Shown: positions 8,653 to 17,720 of the stretch, piece by piece
Numbering within the stretch: position 1 is the first letter of the stretch
Layout of the letters: every line of letters begins with the position of its first letter
NCBI GenBank assembly: GCA_046269235.1
Contig: JBJZOS010000001.1
Span: 372,001 to 436,000 of the forward strand
DNA: 64,000 bases
Direction of reading: 5' to 3'
Origin: Soonwooa sp032078105
GTDB taxonomy: Bacteria > Bacteroidota > Bacteroidia > Flavobacteriales > Weeksellaceae
The notes under the pieces: generated by a model
What the model was told of the DNA's origin: nothing
The model's database searches: none
Seen by the model: the letters and a program-made list of their open reading frames with translations, nothing else
Program-made: the position numbers and the translations under genes

Positions 8653-9943
8653 AGGAATTAATTTAGGAATGTTACTACTTATCAGTAGTAATATTTTTTT
8701 TCAAGCACAGTCAAAAAAGAACTTAACACTTTCCGAAGCCATCGATCTTGGTATTAAGAATAGCAAAAGTCTTAAAATCGACGAAGCAAAAATTGAAGAA
8801 GCGACTGCTAATCTTCTCGAGGCCAAAAATCGACAACTTCCAGACCTTAAAGTTTCTGGGACTTATCTGTACATGCCGATAAAGCCGAATGTCAATGTCA
8901 AACTTCCTGGTTTGGGCGGTGGCGCAGGTCCAGAGGTTAACCAGGTCATGTTTGGTTCTGCAAATTTGTCGTATCCGATTTTTTCTGGTGGTCGAATTAA
9001 ATATGGTATCGAATCCGCAAAATATTTAGTAGAAGCTTCAAAATTAAGCTCGGAAAATGATAAAATTTCAGTGGCTTATAATGTGGCGCAAGCCTACAAT
9101 AACATGTTTAAAGCATCACAAGCGATAAAACTTTTGGAAGAAAGTCTTTCGGCATCCGAAAAGCGAGACCAATCTTTTATTAAACTTGAAGACAATGGCG
9201 TTATCGCCCGTAACGATCGTTTGAAGGCACAATTGCAAACGTCTAATATCGAAGTTCAGTTATTGGAAGCGCACAATAATTACGACATCGCAAATATCAA
9301 TATGGATTTGTTGTTAGGTTTAGCAGATCATACAGAAATCGAAATTGATCCTAATTATATCGAAGATCAAAATCTGCAAGACGATAATTATTATTTGACA
9401 GAAGCATTTAAAAATAGAAAAGACAAGCAAGCTTTAGAATATCAACAAAAAGCAGCAATGCTCGGTACCAAAGCTGCAAAAGCTGAGAATCTACCAACTA
9501 TTGCTTTAACTGGAGGTTACGTTGCAGCGGATATTCCGAATGTTTTTACAGTGACTAATGCTGTTAATTTCGGCGTAGGTGTACAATATAACTTAGCAAA
9601 TATTTGGAAGAAAAATTCGAGTTTGAGTCAATCTTTAGCGGTCGAAAAACAATTGGAAGCTTCTTCTGAGTTGTTAAATGACCATATTACTTTGGAGGTT
9701 AAAAAAGATATTCAGAACGAAAAACTGGCTTACAGAAAAATAGATGTTTATCAAAGAGCAGTCGAACAAGCCAACGAAAATTTTAGAATTACTAAAAATA
9801 AATTCTATAATGGTTTAGCAACAATGACCGAATTGCTAGATGCTGATACTGCAAAATTAGCTGCTCAAGTGAATCTTATAAATTCTAAAGCAGATGCAAC
9901 GTTAGCACACAAAAAATTATTACAAACAACAGGAAACTATTAA
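8642..9943 (+). CDS. TolC family outer-membrane efflux protein
   Basis: A 433-residue outer-membrane factor with a signal peptide ending near FFQAQS, then the TolC duplication: LTLSEAIDLGIKNSKSLKIDEAKIEEA in the first half and KAAMLGTKAAKAENLPTIALTGGY, NFGVGVQYNLANIWKK and YNGLATMTELLDADTAKLAAQVNLINSKADA in the second, with long coiled-coil helices. TolC trimers form the tunnel through which tripartite pumps discharge substrates. It overlaps the tetR end by 11 bases and precedes the adaptor gene by 19 bases, so the three pump parts are made together. Confidence 0.93.
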   Translation: MKNKGINLGMLLLISSNIFFQAQSKKNLTLSEAIDLGIKNSKSLKIDEAKIEEATANLLEAKNRQLPDLKVSGTYLYMPIKPNVNVKLPGLGGGAGPEVNQVMFGSANLSYPIFSGGRIKYGIESAKYLVEASKLSSENDKISVAYNVAQAYNNMFKASQAIKLLEESLSASEKRDQSFIKLEDNGVIARNDRLKAQLQTSNIEVQLLEAHNNYDIANINMDLLLGLADHTEIEIDPNYIEDQNLQDDNYYLTEAFKNRKDKQALEYQQKAAMLGTKAAKAENLPTIALTGGYVAADIPNVFTVTNAVNFGVGVQYNLANIWKKNSSLSQSLAVEKQLEASSELLNDHITLEVKKDIQNEKLAYRKIDVYQRAVEQANENFRITKNKFYNGLATMTELLDADTAKLAAQVNLINSKADATLAHKKLLQTTGNY

Positions 9944-9962
9944 TAAAACTATACTTAACACA

Positions 9963-11069
9963 ATGTCAGGTACAAACAATACAACAATAGAAACGCCGAA
10001 AAAGAAAAGTCCCATTAAATATATCGTTATGGCGGCGGTTATTTTAGGTGGTGGCTATTACGGACTTAAAGAATATCAATATTCACAAGGACATGAGGAG
10101 ACAGACGATGCGCAAATTGCTGCAGATGTAACGCCTGTTATTTCTAAAATCTCTGGTTATGTTGCCGAAATTAAAGTTAAAGACAACCAGTTTGTGAAAA
10201 AAGGTGATACCCTTGTCGTTTTGGATAATCGTGATCAAAAAATGATTTTGGAACAAGCACAAGCAGCACTAGAAACAGCATCTAGCAACGTGAGCAGTGC
10301 GCAAGCGGGTGCTAATGCAGCATCTCAAAATGTTAACACGTCGAGAGCGGCGATTGCAACAGCCAATGCACAAATCGAAGCGGCAAAAGTTAATGTTTGG
10401 AAAACCGATCAAGATCTAAAACGTTACACAATTTTGGTTAAAGATCATTCCATCACGCAGCAACAATATGAACAAGCTTTAGCAGCGAAACAAACTGCTG
10501 ATAGACAATTGCAAGTTTTAATTGAGCAAAGAAATCAGGCAACGCAACAGACGGGAAGCGTTAGCTCTCAATCGATGGCGACGTCCGAGCAAATTGGGAT
10601 CGCAAATTCTGTTGTTAAACAAAGACAAGTTGATGTAAAAAATGCAACACTTAATCTTTCTTACACCGTGATTCTTGCGCCAGAAGATGGTTTTGTATCA
10701 AAAGTGCCAACGCAAAAAGGTCAATTTTTACAAGCTGGTTCTCAGATTTTTAGTTTAGTTAATAAAAACGATAAATGGATAATCGCCAACTTTAAAGAAA
10801 CGCAGCTTTCTAAAATGGTGGAAGGTCAAAAAGTTAATATCGAAATTGATGCTTTTCCTGATCAAGAATTCCATGGGGTGATTAGTTCTTTCTCCCCAGC
10901 CACGGGTTCTACTTTTTCATTACTTCCGCCTGATAACGCGAGTGGTAACTTTGTGAAAGTGGTGCAACGTCTACCTGTTAAAATTACATTTGATCATGCA
11001 GACCCTAAAGTTTTTGAAAAACTACGTGCTGGGATGAATGTTAAAGTTAGCGTTTCATTAAAAAGCTAA
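9963..11069 (+). CDS. HlyD/EmrA family membrane fusion protein
   Basis: The 368-residue adaptor has one N-terminal membrane segment (YIVMAAVILGGGYYGL, about residues 20-35), the lipoyl/barrel-sandwich halves (DVTPVISKISGYVAEIKVKDNQFVKKGD and VILAPEDGFVSKVPTQKGQFLQAG), a long Ala/Gln-rich coiled coil (about 90-220), and a C-terminal beta-barrel. It bridges the inner-membrane MFS pump and the TolC channel in the periplasm. The next gene, an EmrB/QacA-type transporter, starts 8 bases later, typical of emrAB pairs. Confidence 0.93.
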   Translation: MSGTNNTTIETPKKKSPIKYIVMAAVILGGGYYGLKEYQYSQGHEETDDAQIAADVTPVISKISGYVAEIKVKDNQFVKKGDTLVVLDNRDQKMILEQAQAALETASSNVSSAQAGANAASQNVNTSRAAIATANAQIEAAKVNVWKTDQDLKRYTILVKDHSITQQQYEQALAAKQTADRQLQVLIEQRNQATQQTGSVSSQSMATSEQIGIANSVVKQRQVDVKNATLNLSYTVILAPEDGFVSKVPTQKGQFLQAGSQIFSLVNKNDKWIIANFKETQLSKMVEGQKVNIEIDAFPDQEFHGVISSFSPATGSTFSLLPPDNASGNFVKVVQRLPVKITFDHADPKVFEKLRAGMNVKVSVSLKS

Positions 11070-11077
11070 ACACGACA

Positions 11078-12658
11078 ATGCAAGATGACTCTTTAATAGA
11101 ATATGGTTTTCGACGTGCCATTATCACCATTACGGCGATTATCTGTGCACTTTTGGAAATCGTAGATTCAACGATTGTCAACGTTGCACTTAACGAGATG
11201 AAAGGGAATCTCGGTGCAACGTTGTCAGAAGTTGGTTGGGTAATTACAGCTTATGCTATTGGTAACGTGATTATTGTACCAATGACGAGCTGGTTGTCTC
11301 AACAGTTTGGACGCCGAAATTATTTCGCAGCTTCGATTATTATATTTACCATATTCTCATTTTTATGTGGTAATGCGACCAATATTTGGGAATTGGTATT
11401 CTTCAGACTTTGTCAAGGCATCGGCGGTGGCGCTTTGCTTGTAACGTCACAAACCATTATCACCGAATCTTATCCTATTGAAAAACGAAGTATGGCACAA
11501 GCCATTTATGGTCTTGGCGTTATTATTGGCCCCACTTTGGGACCGCCACTTGGTGGTTATATCGTTGATAATTACAGTTGGCCTTATATTTTTTACATCA
11601 ATATTCCATTGGGTATTATTGCGACTTTATTGACAATTCAATTTGTTAAAAGTCCAAGATTTGCCGAAAAGCGGAAAGCGTCCGACGTTGACTGGCTAGG
11701 GATTGGACTTCTAGCAGCTTTTGTTGGCTCATTACAATACATTTTGGAAAGAGGACATGAGGATGATTGGTTCGAAAGTAGAGCGATTGTATATTGTACA
11801 TTGACAGCGAGTATTGGTTTTATATTGTTTATTTGGCGAGAGTTAACTTTTAAATATCCAATTGTAGAACTTCGCGTCCTTAAAAACGGAAATCTTCGTG
11901 TAGGGACAATTATGTCATTTATTTTAGGATTCGGATTGTATGGCTCAACCTTTATAGTGCCACTTTATACGCAAAGTATTTTGGGGTGGACGGCCTTACA
12001 GTCTGGCGCGTTGATGATTCCTGCTGCTTTAACAACAGCTTTTATGATGCCAATTATTGGACGACTTTTAACGAAAGGAGCCAAGCAACAGGTGTTGGTA
12101 GCTTTAGGTTTATTTATCTTTTTCGTTTATAGTTTTTGGGGTTACAAGATTTTGACGCCAGATACAGGAAAAGATGCGTTTTTCTGGATGTTAATTGTGC
12201 GCGGTTGTGGTCTAGGATTATTATTTATCCCAATCACATCTTTGTCATTAAGTACTTTGAAAGGTCCCGAAATTGGACAAGGTGCGGCATTTACTGGGAT
12301 GATGCGACAGTTGGGCGGGTCTTTTGGGATTGCGGCAATTACAACTTTTATCGCCAATAGAAGTATGCAATATCGAAGTAATCTGGTGGAGAAACTAGAT
12401 GTTAACGATTTGGATGTGCAACAAAGAATTGCAGGACTAAAAGCTAGCTTTATGTCAAAAGGTATGTCGCCGGATGTTGCATTACAATCTGCCTACAAAA
12501 TTTTAGATTTTTCGGTGACCAAACAAGCTGCGGTATTATCGTATATGGATGTATTCTTGTATTTAGGGCTTGCATTCTTAGTTTGTATTCCGTTTGTGTT
12601 ATTGGTTAGAAATAAAAAAGGTGGCGAAAAAATTGACCTTAGCGAAGCCATGCATTAA
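11078..12658 (+). CDS. DHA2 family MFS multidrug transporter (EmrB/QacA type)
   Basis: The 526 residues are predicted to form 14 membrane helices, the number typical of the DHA2 drug:proton antiporter family. Diagnostic motifs include EIVDSTIVNVALNEM in helix 1, WVITAYAIGNVIIVP in helix 2, QQFGRRNYF in the loop between helices 2 and 3 and QAIYGLGVIIGPTLGPPLGGYI (antiporter motif C) in helix 5. With the preceding adaptor and TolC protein it should form a tripartite pump expelling hydrophobic toxic compounds. The substrate cannot be predicted. A terminator follows. Confidence 0.94.
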   Translation: MQDDSLIEYGFRRAIITITAIICALLEIVDSTIVNVALNEMKGNLGATLSEVGWVITAYAIGNVIIVPMTSWLSQQFGRRNYFAASIIIFTIFSFLCGNATNIWELVFFRLCQGIGGGALLVTSQTIITESYPIEKRSMAQAIYGLGVIIGPTLGPPLGGYIVDNYSWPYIFYINIPLGIIATLLTIQFVKSPRFAEKRKASDVDWLGIGLLAAFVGSLQYILERGHEDDWFESRAIVYCTLTASIGFILFIWRELTFKYPIVELRVLKNGNLRVGTIMSFILGFGLYGSTFIVPLYTQSILGWTALQSGALMIPAALTTAFMMPIIGRLLTKGAKQQVLVALGLFIFFVYSFWGYKILTPDTGKDAFFWMLIVRGCGLGLLFIPITSLSLSTLKGPEIGQGAAFTGMMRQLGGSFGIAAITTFIANRSMQYRSNLVEKLDVNDLDVQQRIAGLKASFMSKGMSPDVALQSAYKILDFSVTKQAAVLSYMDVFLYLGLAFLVCIPFVLLVRNKKGGEKIDLSEAMH

Positions 12659-12683
12659 AATTAGAAACTATTCTTTTTAATAC

Positions 12684-12721
12684 AAAGCCAGCATTTTAAT
12701 TTCTAAAATGCTGGCTTTTTT
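12684..12721 (+). terminator. Terminator between the efflux operon and mgtC
   Basis: AAAGCCAGCATTTTA / TAAAATGCTGGCTTT forms a 15-bp stem, with a T-run on the plus side and A-residues before it, so it may serve both convergent units. Confidence 0.85.
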
Positions 12722-12723
12722 AT

Positions 12724-13368
12724 TTAATATTCAAACCCAATTATTCGGGAATCTTCTCTTATTTGTTGTAGTAATTTTTTGTGATTTTCGTTTTTTCCAA
12801 TAATTCGCCATTCAGTGTCTATACTATTTTCTCGATGGTTTTCACCAATTATTTCGTATTTCAGATTATATTTTACAAATAATTCTTTACAATAGTTTAG
12901 CTCACTATAAGACGAGGTAATAATGTGATAATTTCTTATTTTATGATGTATATCGATAAGACTTTGTACGTAACTCAAAGAATTTAGAATTAAAATAACG
13001 AGAATCATCCCTAACAAACCAAGATAAATATAGCCCGAACCCACAGCCATGCCCAGAGAAGCGGTTGCCCAAATTGTGGTTGCGGTTGTGATCCCGCTGA
13101 TCCGATTTTCATCTTTAAAAATAACGCCACCACCAATAAATCCTATGCCAGTAATAATGTTGGCGGCAATTCTGTCATCCGAAGACAGTCCTATTTTTGT
13201 AGAAAGAATAGTGAAAATACAAGCGCCAAAACTTACCAATACAAAAGTTCTGAGACCAGCAGATTTATTATAATATTCTCGCTCGGCACCAATAATTATC
13301 CCAACAACAAGCGAAATACTAATGAGAATAACTTCATTTTCGGTTTTTAAATTAATAAACTCTTCCAT
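12724..13368 (-). CDS. MgtC/SapB family inner-membrane protein
   Basis: This 214-residue protein has four or five membrane helices with the family's signature stretches GIIIGAEREYYNKSAGLRTFVLV and IITGIGFIGGGVIFKDENR, followed by GITTATTIWATASLGMAVG. The C-terminal 70 residues form a soluble ACT-like domain. In enterobacteria MgtC inhibits the F1Fo ATPase and aids survival at low magnesium, but many members such as SapB have no settled role. It stands as a single gene; no magnesium-sensing leader is visible upstream. Confidence 0.88.
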   Translation of the reverse strand: MEEFINLKTENEVILISISLVVGIIIGAEREYYNKSAGLRTFVLVSFGACIFTILSTKIGLSSDDRIAANIITGIGFIGGGVIFKDENRISGITTATTIWATASLGMAVGSGYIYLGLLGMILVILILNSLSYVQSLIDIHHKIRNYHIITSSYSELNYCKELFVKYNLKYEIIGENHRENSIDTEWRIIGKNENHKKLLQQIREDSRIIGFEY

Positions 13369-13813
13369 AAAAACTATTTTAATAAAATTAGTTCCTTTTC
13401 TGTAATATTCAATGTTTTTTTCAAGGAAATATTGTTTTAGCTAATTTCTTAATTCCTCGGTAGGCTGTTGCTAGAAGAAGTTTATTTCGATTTAAGTACT
13501 AAAATAATAAGTATCATCCTGCGCCTTAATTTATCCCTTTCTTAAACATTAATTTTTAATAGATTATTTATAAAAGACTGTCTTAATTTGGTTTTATGGC
13601 AAATTTGCCCTATATTGAACTACTTTAATCAGTGTACGCAATGATTTCTTAGTATAAGAAGTCTCTCTTTTTTGGAATACATAGATATTCTATCAAAAAA
13701 TTACACATAAAAACTACTTCTTTTAAGTAGTATCTAGAATCAAACAGTGATTCATTTTATCAGACGTTTAATCCTCTTTTCGTTTTATAGCGAAAGGAAC
13801 AATATACATATAT
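13369..13813. promoter_or_regulatory. Long divergent intergenic region before the FMO gene
   Basis: This 445-base AT-rich region separates the divergent mgtC and FMO genes. It holds two small hairpins without T-runs: GAATA/TATTC near 13677-13692 and ACTACTT/AAGTAGT near 13717-13734. A third, CCTCTTTTCG / CGAAAGG (about 13771-13798), sits just before the FMO start and may affect its translation. I see no reading frame with a recognisable product. Confidence 0.4.
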
Positions 13814-15199
13814 ATGACAAATTTTAAAGTTGGAATTATTGGGGCAGGTCCTAGTGGACTAGCCATGTTAAGAGCATTTGAATCGGAAAAGAAAAAAGGT
13901 AATCCCATCCCAGAAATTAAATGTTATGAAAAGCAAGACAATTGGGGTGGTATGTGGAATTACACCTGGAGGACGGGTGTTGGCAAATATGGGGAGCCAT
14001 TGCATGGTAGTATGTACAAATATTTGTGGTCCAACGGGCCTAAGGAATGTCTAGAGTTTTCTGATTATAGTTTTACCGAACATTTTGGACAACCCATTTC
14101 ATCTTATCCTCCTAGAGAAGTCCTTTTTGATTATATCCAAGGTCGAATTAAAAAAAGTAAAGCTCGAGATTTTATTAAATTCAATACTGTGGCTCGTTGG
14201 GTTGATTATTTAGAAGATAAAAAGCAATTCCGAGTGATTTTTGATGATTTGGTTAATAATGAAACTTTTGAAGAATATTTTGATTATCTGGTTGTAGGTA
14301 CAGGTCATTTTTCTACCCCGAATTTGCCTTACTTTAAAGGCATCGAAAACTTCCCTGGTGCTGTGATGCATGCGCACGACTTTAGAGGTGCGGATCAATT
14401 TATTAATAAAAATATTTTATTGATTGGCAGTAGTTACTCAGCGGAAGATATTGCGGTACAATGTTACAAACACGGTGCGAAATCTATTACCATTTCTTAC
14501 AGAAGCAATCCAATTGATACCAAATGGCCAAAAGAAATAAAAGAAAAACCTCTAGTTACCCATTTTGAAAATAACACAGCCTATTTTAAAGATGGTTCTA
14601 CAGAAGCTTATGATGCGGTTATTTTTTGTACGGGCTATCAACATAAATTACCTTTTTTACCCGACGAGTTAAGGTTGAAGACCAAAAACTGTTTGTACCC
14701 TGATCAATTGTATAAAGGCGTAATTTTCAACAATAACGAACGATTAATCTATCTAGGTATGCAAGATCAATACTATACTTTTAACATGTTTGATGCGCAA
14801 GCGTGGTTTGCGCGCGATTATATGTTAGGCCGAATAAGTTTACCAGAACTAAAACTTCGAACCGACGATATTAATTTATGGAAAGCCGAAGAATTAGCAA
14901 CACAAACGGGTGAAGATCATGTTGATTTTCAGACAGATTATATTAAAGATATTCTTTCTTACACAGATTATCCTTTTTTAAATTTAGATAAAGTAGCCGA
15001 AATGTTTAAAAGTTGGCTAAAAGATAAGGAAGAAAATATCCTCAATTATCGTGATAAGATATATACTTCAGTAGTTGATGGTACAGAAGCGAATATACAT
15101 CATACACCTTGGATGAAGGAGATGGATGACAGTTTAGCACGCTATCTTGAGGAAGCACCCGTTGACGAAAAAGAATTAGGTAAAGTAAATTATTACTAA
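13814..15199 (+). CDS. Flavin-containing monooxygenase, trimethylamine monooxygenase-like
   Basis: A 461-residue class B flavoprotein. It has the FAD site GIIGAGPSGLAMLRAFE (residues 7-23), the NADPH site LLIGSSYSAEDIA (about 201-213), the FMO fingerprint FPGAVMHAHDF (FxGxxxHxxxY/F) and CTGYQH. The pattern EKQDNWGGMWNYTWRTG followed by GSMYKYLWSNGPKE closely follows bacterial trimethylamine monooxygenases (Tmm), which oxidise trimethylamine to its N-oxide with NADPH and O2. Substrate assignment is from memory of the family; other amines or indole are possible. It is a single gene with a long upstream region and its own terminator. Confidence 0.82.
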   Translation: MTNFKVGIIGAGPSGLAMLRAFESEKKKGNPIPEIKCYEKQDNWGGMWNYTWRTGVGKYGEPLHGSMYKYLWSNGPKECLEFSDYSFTEHFGQPISSYPPREVLFDYIQGRIKKSKARDFIKFNTVARWVDYLEDKKQFRVIFDDLVNNETFEEYFDYLVVGTGHFSTPNLPYFKGIENFPGAVMHAHDFRGADQFINKNILLIGSSYSAEDIAVQCYKHGAKSITISYRSNPIDTKWPKEIKEKPLVTHFENNTAYFKDGSTEAYDAVIFCTGYQHKLPFLPDELRLKTKNCLYPDQLYKGVIFNNNERLIYLGMQDQYYTFNMFDAQAWFARDYMLGRISLPELKLRTDDINLWKAEELATQTGEDHVDFQTDYIKDILSYTDYPFLNLDKVAEMFKSWLKDKEENILNYRDKIYTSVVDGTEANIHHTPWMKEMDDSLARYLEEAPVDEKELGKVNYY

Positions 15200-15202
15200 A
15201 AT

Positions 15203-15238
15203 AAAAAAGTCGGTTAGTTTGCTAGCCGACTTTTTTTA
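15203..15238 (+). terminator. Bidirectional terminator between FMO and zntA
   Basis: AAAAAAGTCGGTTAG / CTAGCCGACTTTTTT forms a stem flanked by an A-run and a T-run, so it can stop transcription from both sides. Confidence 0.85.
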
Positions 15239-15244
15239 TTTTGT

Positions 15245-17239
15245 TTAAACATTAAATTTCATATTCTGAATTCGCACCGCATTCAAAATTGCTAAAAGAG
15301 CAACACCAACATCAGCAAAAACCGCTTCCCACATCGTTGCAATTCCGCCAGCACCTAGTATTAAAACTACGACTTTCACCGAAAAAGCAAGAATAATATT
15401 TTGCCAAACAATTTTTTTAGTTTCCTTGCCGATGCGTATTGCCATAGGGATTTTTGATGGTTTATCATCCTGAATCACCACATCGGCAGTTTCTATCGTG
15501 GCATCACTTCCTAATCCGCCCATTGCAATTCCGACATCGCTCAAAGCAACAACAGGAGCGTCATTAACGCCATCGCCAACAAATGCTACACTTGCGCCAC
15601 GCGATTTTATTTCTTTCACTTTACTAACTTTATCTTCGGGCAAAAGATCTCCAAAAGCATTGTCAATAGAGAGTTTTTCGGCAACAGATTTTACAACAGC
15701 AGATTTATCACCACTCAACATCGTTGATTTGATGTTCAGTTTTTTAAGTTCAGAAATCGCTTTGGCAGCATCTTCTTTAATTTTGTCTGAAATTGTAATA
15801 TAACCAACAAATTTTCCGTCCAACGCAATAGCAATTAAGGTTTCTACAAATTGAGAATGATCAACATTGTATCGAATGCCGAATTTATCCATTAATTTAA
15901 AATTTCCTGCAAGAAAATCTTTACCTTCAATTTTTCCTTTCAAACCATGGCCTGCAATTTCTTCGATATTTTCCATTTTTAAGTGATGGTCAATCTCACC
16001 AACATATTCATGAATTGCAGTGGCAATCGGATGTGTAGATTTACTTTCGATAAAATTTAAGAATTTTAAAATTTCATCTTTATTAAAATCAGTAGAAATA
16101 TTAACGTCCTTCACTTCGAAAACCCCTTCTGTTAGCGTTCCTGTTTTGTCCATCACCACATTTTTAATGTCTGATAAAATATCAAGAAAACTACTTCCTT
16201 TGAATAAAATTCCGTTTTTACTTCCAGCACCAATTCCCCCAAAATATCCAAGCGGAATACTTATTACCAAGGCACAAGGACAAGAAACGACCAAGAAAAT
16301 ACAAGCTCTGTACAACCAATCTTTGTAGTCGTAAGTTTCAACAAAAAAGTAGGGTAGCAAGAAAATTCCTAAAGCCAAAAACGTGACAATTGGCGTATAT
16401 ATTTTTGCAAATTTTCTGATGAAAAGTTCTGTTTGTGCTTTTTGAGAAGTGGCATTTTGTACCATTTCCAAAATTTTCGAAAGTTTAGAATCCTTAAACT
16501 CTGTTTTAATTACAACTTCTGAAACCGAATTTAAATTAATCATTCCAGCATACACAAGGTCGCCTTTTTGCTTGCCATCAGGTTTACTTTCTCCCGTTAA
16601 AGCCGCCGTATTAAAAGATGCTTTTTCCGATAATAATTCGCCGTCCAAAGCTAACTTTTCACCAGGTTTCAACTGAATAATTTGACCAATTTGTGCTTCT
16701 TCAGCTTTAATTGTTTTTACTTGATTTCCTTCTAAAATATTTACTTCCTCTGGCCTTTGATCCAGTAGAGTTTTGATATTTAATTTCGCTCGAGAAACCG
16801 CCATTCCTTGAAAAGCTTCACCAACAGCGTAAAACAGCATCACGGCAACACCTTCAGGATATTCACCAATCGCAAAAGCCCCAATTGTCGCAATCGACAT
16901 CAAGAAAAATTCGGAGAAAAAATCGCCATATCTGATGCTTTCAATGGCTTCTTTGATCACGGGAAAACCAACAGGAATGTAAGCTATCAAGTAAAAAACC
17001 AGTCTAACATAACCCGAAAACCAATCTGGTTTTACAAGAAAATCTAATCCTAAACCGACAAGTAATAACACCAACGAAATGATCGCCGGCAAAAATAATT
17101 GAAAAGTCGATTTGTCGGATTCGTGGTCGTGATCATGAGAGTGTCCGTTCTCATGATTGTCATCGTGATTATGGTCGTGAGAATTGTGGTTTTGAGATTT
17201 ATTTTTTGGACGATTATCGGTTGAGCAGCAATGTTCCAT
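15245..17239 (-). CDS. P1B-type heavy-metal ATPase (Zn/Cd/Co efflux, ZntA-like)
   Basis: A 664-residue metal pump in the inner membrane. Motifs include TGES (about 215-218), the membrane metal site SCPCALVIS (CPC near 320-322), the phosphorylation site DKTGTLTEG (Asp about 364), and GDGVNDAPVVA in the ATP-binding hinge. There is no CxxC heavy-metal-associated domain at the N-terminus. Instead residues 18-40 are a His/Asp-rich tail, which fits zinc, cadmium or cobalt rather than copper. It is the last gene of a run ligA-fur-zntA, 44 bases after the Fur-family gene, which likely controls it. Confidence 0.93.
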   Translation of the reverse strand: MEHCCSTDNRPKNKSQNHNSHDHNHDDNHENGHSHDHDHESDKSTFQLFLPAIISLVLLLVGLGLDFLVKPDWFSGYVRLVFYLIAYIPVGFPVIKEAIESIRYGDFFSEFFLMSIATIGAFAIGEYPEGVAVMLFYAVGEAFQGMAVSRAKLNIKTLLDQRPEEVNILEGNQVKTIKAEEAQIGQIIQLKPGEKLALDGELLSEKASFNTAALTGESKPDGKQKGDLVYAGMINLNSVSEVVIKTEFKDSKLSKILEMVQNATSQKAQTELFIRKFAKIYTPIVTFLALGIFLLPYFFVETYDYKDWLYRACIFLVVSCPCALVISIPLGYFGGIGAGSKNGILFKGSSFLDILSDIKNVVMDKTGTLTEGVFEVKDVNISTDFNKDEILKFLNFIESKSTHPIATAIHEYVGEIDHHLKMENIEEIAGHGLKGKIEGKDFLAGNFKLMDKFGIRYNVDHSQFVETLIAIALDGKFVGYITISDKIKEDAAKAISELKKLNIKSTMLSGDKSAVVKSVAEKLSIDNAFGDLLPEDKVSKVKEIKSRGASVAFVGDGVNDAPVVALSDVGIAMGGLGSDATIETADVVIQDDKPSKIPMAIRIGKETKKIVWQNIILAFSVKVVVLILGAGGIATMWEAVFADVGVALLAILNAVRIQNMKFNV

Positions 17240-17283
17240 ATTTTTTTATTTTAAACAAATTTACGAACAAAGCACATGCAACA

Positions 17284-17709
17284 CTATTGCAAAGTTTCAA
17301 CACAACTTTTGCAAATGCCGTTAGCCACGAATTTTAATTCTTTAATTACATAATCTTTAGGAAAATCTACGTTCTGGAAATTGATATTTTCTAAGCAAAC
17401 CGTGTTTTTGCATTCTGTACAGAAAAAATGCAGATGATAATCATGGTGACTATCTTCATTACAATTGTCGTGACAGAACAAATATTGCGTGGTATGATTT
17501 TCTTGAATGCTATGGATTAAACCTTTTTTTTCAAAGGTTTTTAATGTTCGGTAAATCGTGCTTCTGTCAGCAGTTTCCAAGATTTCTTCCAGCTCAGCCA
17601 ACGAAATAGAATGCTCGGTTTTCAAAAACTCGGCTAATACCAGTTGGCGCATAGGCGTAATTGGGATGTTTTTATTTTCGAGAATTTTTTCTATTTCGCT
17701 AGTTGTCAT
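17284..17709 (-). CDS. Fur family metalloregulator (Zur/Fur/PerR type)
   Basis: A 141-residue Fur family repressor with a winged-helix N-terminus (ITPMRQLVLAEFL, ADRSTIYRTLKTFEKKGLIH), and the metal-binding region DYHLHFFCTECKNTVCLEN (HxHxxCxxC type) with a second pair CKSC near the C-terminus, so a structural Cys4 zinc site is present. The neighbour downstream is a zinc/cadmium-type efflux ATPase and the sensed metal is probably zinc or a similar ion. A Zur normally represses uptake rather than efflux, so the regulatory logic is uncertain. The gene is 11 bases after ligA. Confidence 0.9.
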   Translation of the reverse strand: MTTSEIEKILENKNIPITPMRQLVLAEFLKTEHSISLAELEEILETADRSTIYRTLKTFEKKGLIHSIQENHTTQYLFCHDNCNEDSHHDYHLHFFCTECKNTVCLENINFQNVDFPKDYVIKELKFVANGICKSCVETLQ

Positions 17710-17720
17710 TTTTGATAAAT

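Noticed and set aside
13677..13734. Two small hairpins in the region upstream of the FMO gene as terminators or a riboswitch.
   Set aside because: Neither has a T-run, both stems are 5-7 bp and AT-rich, and no known riboswitch consensus is visible.
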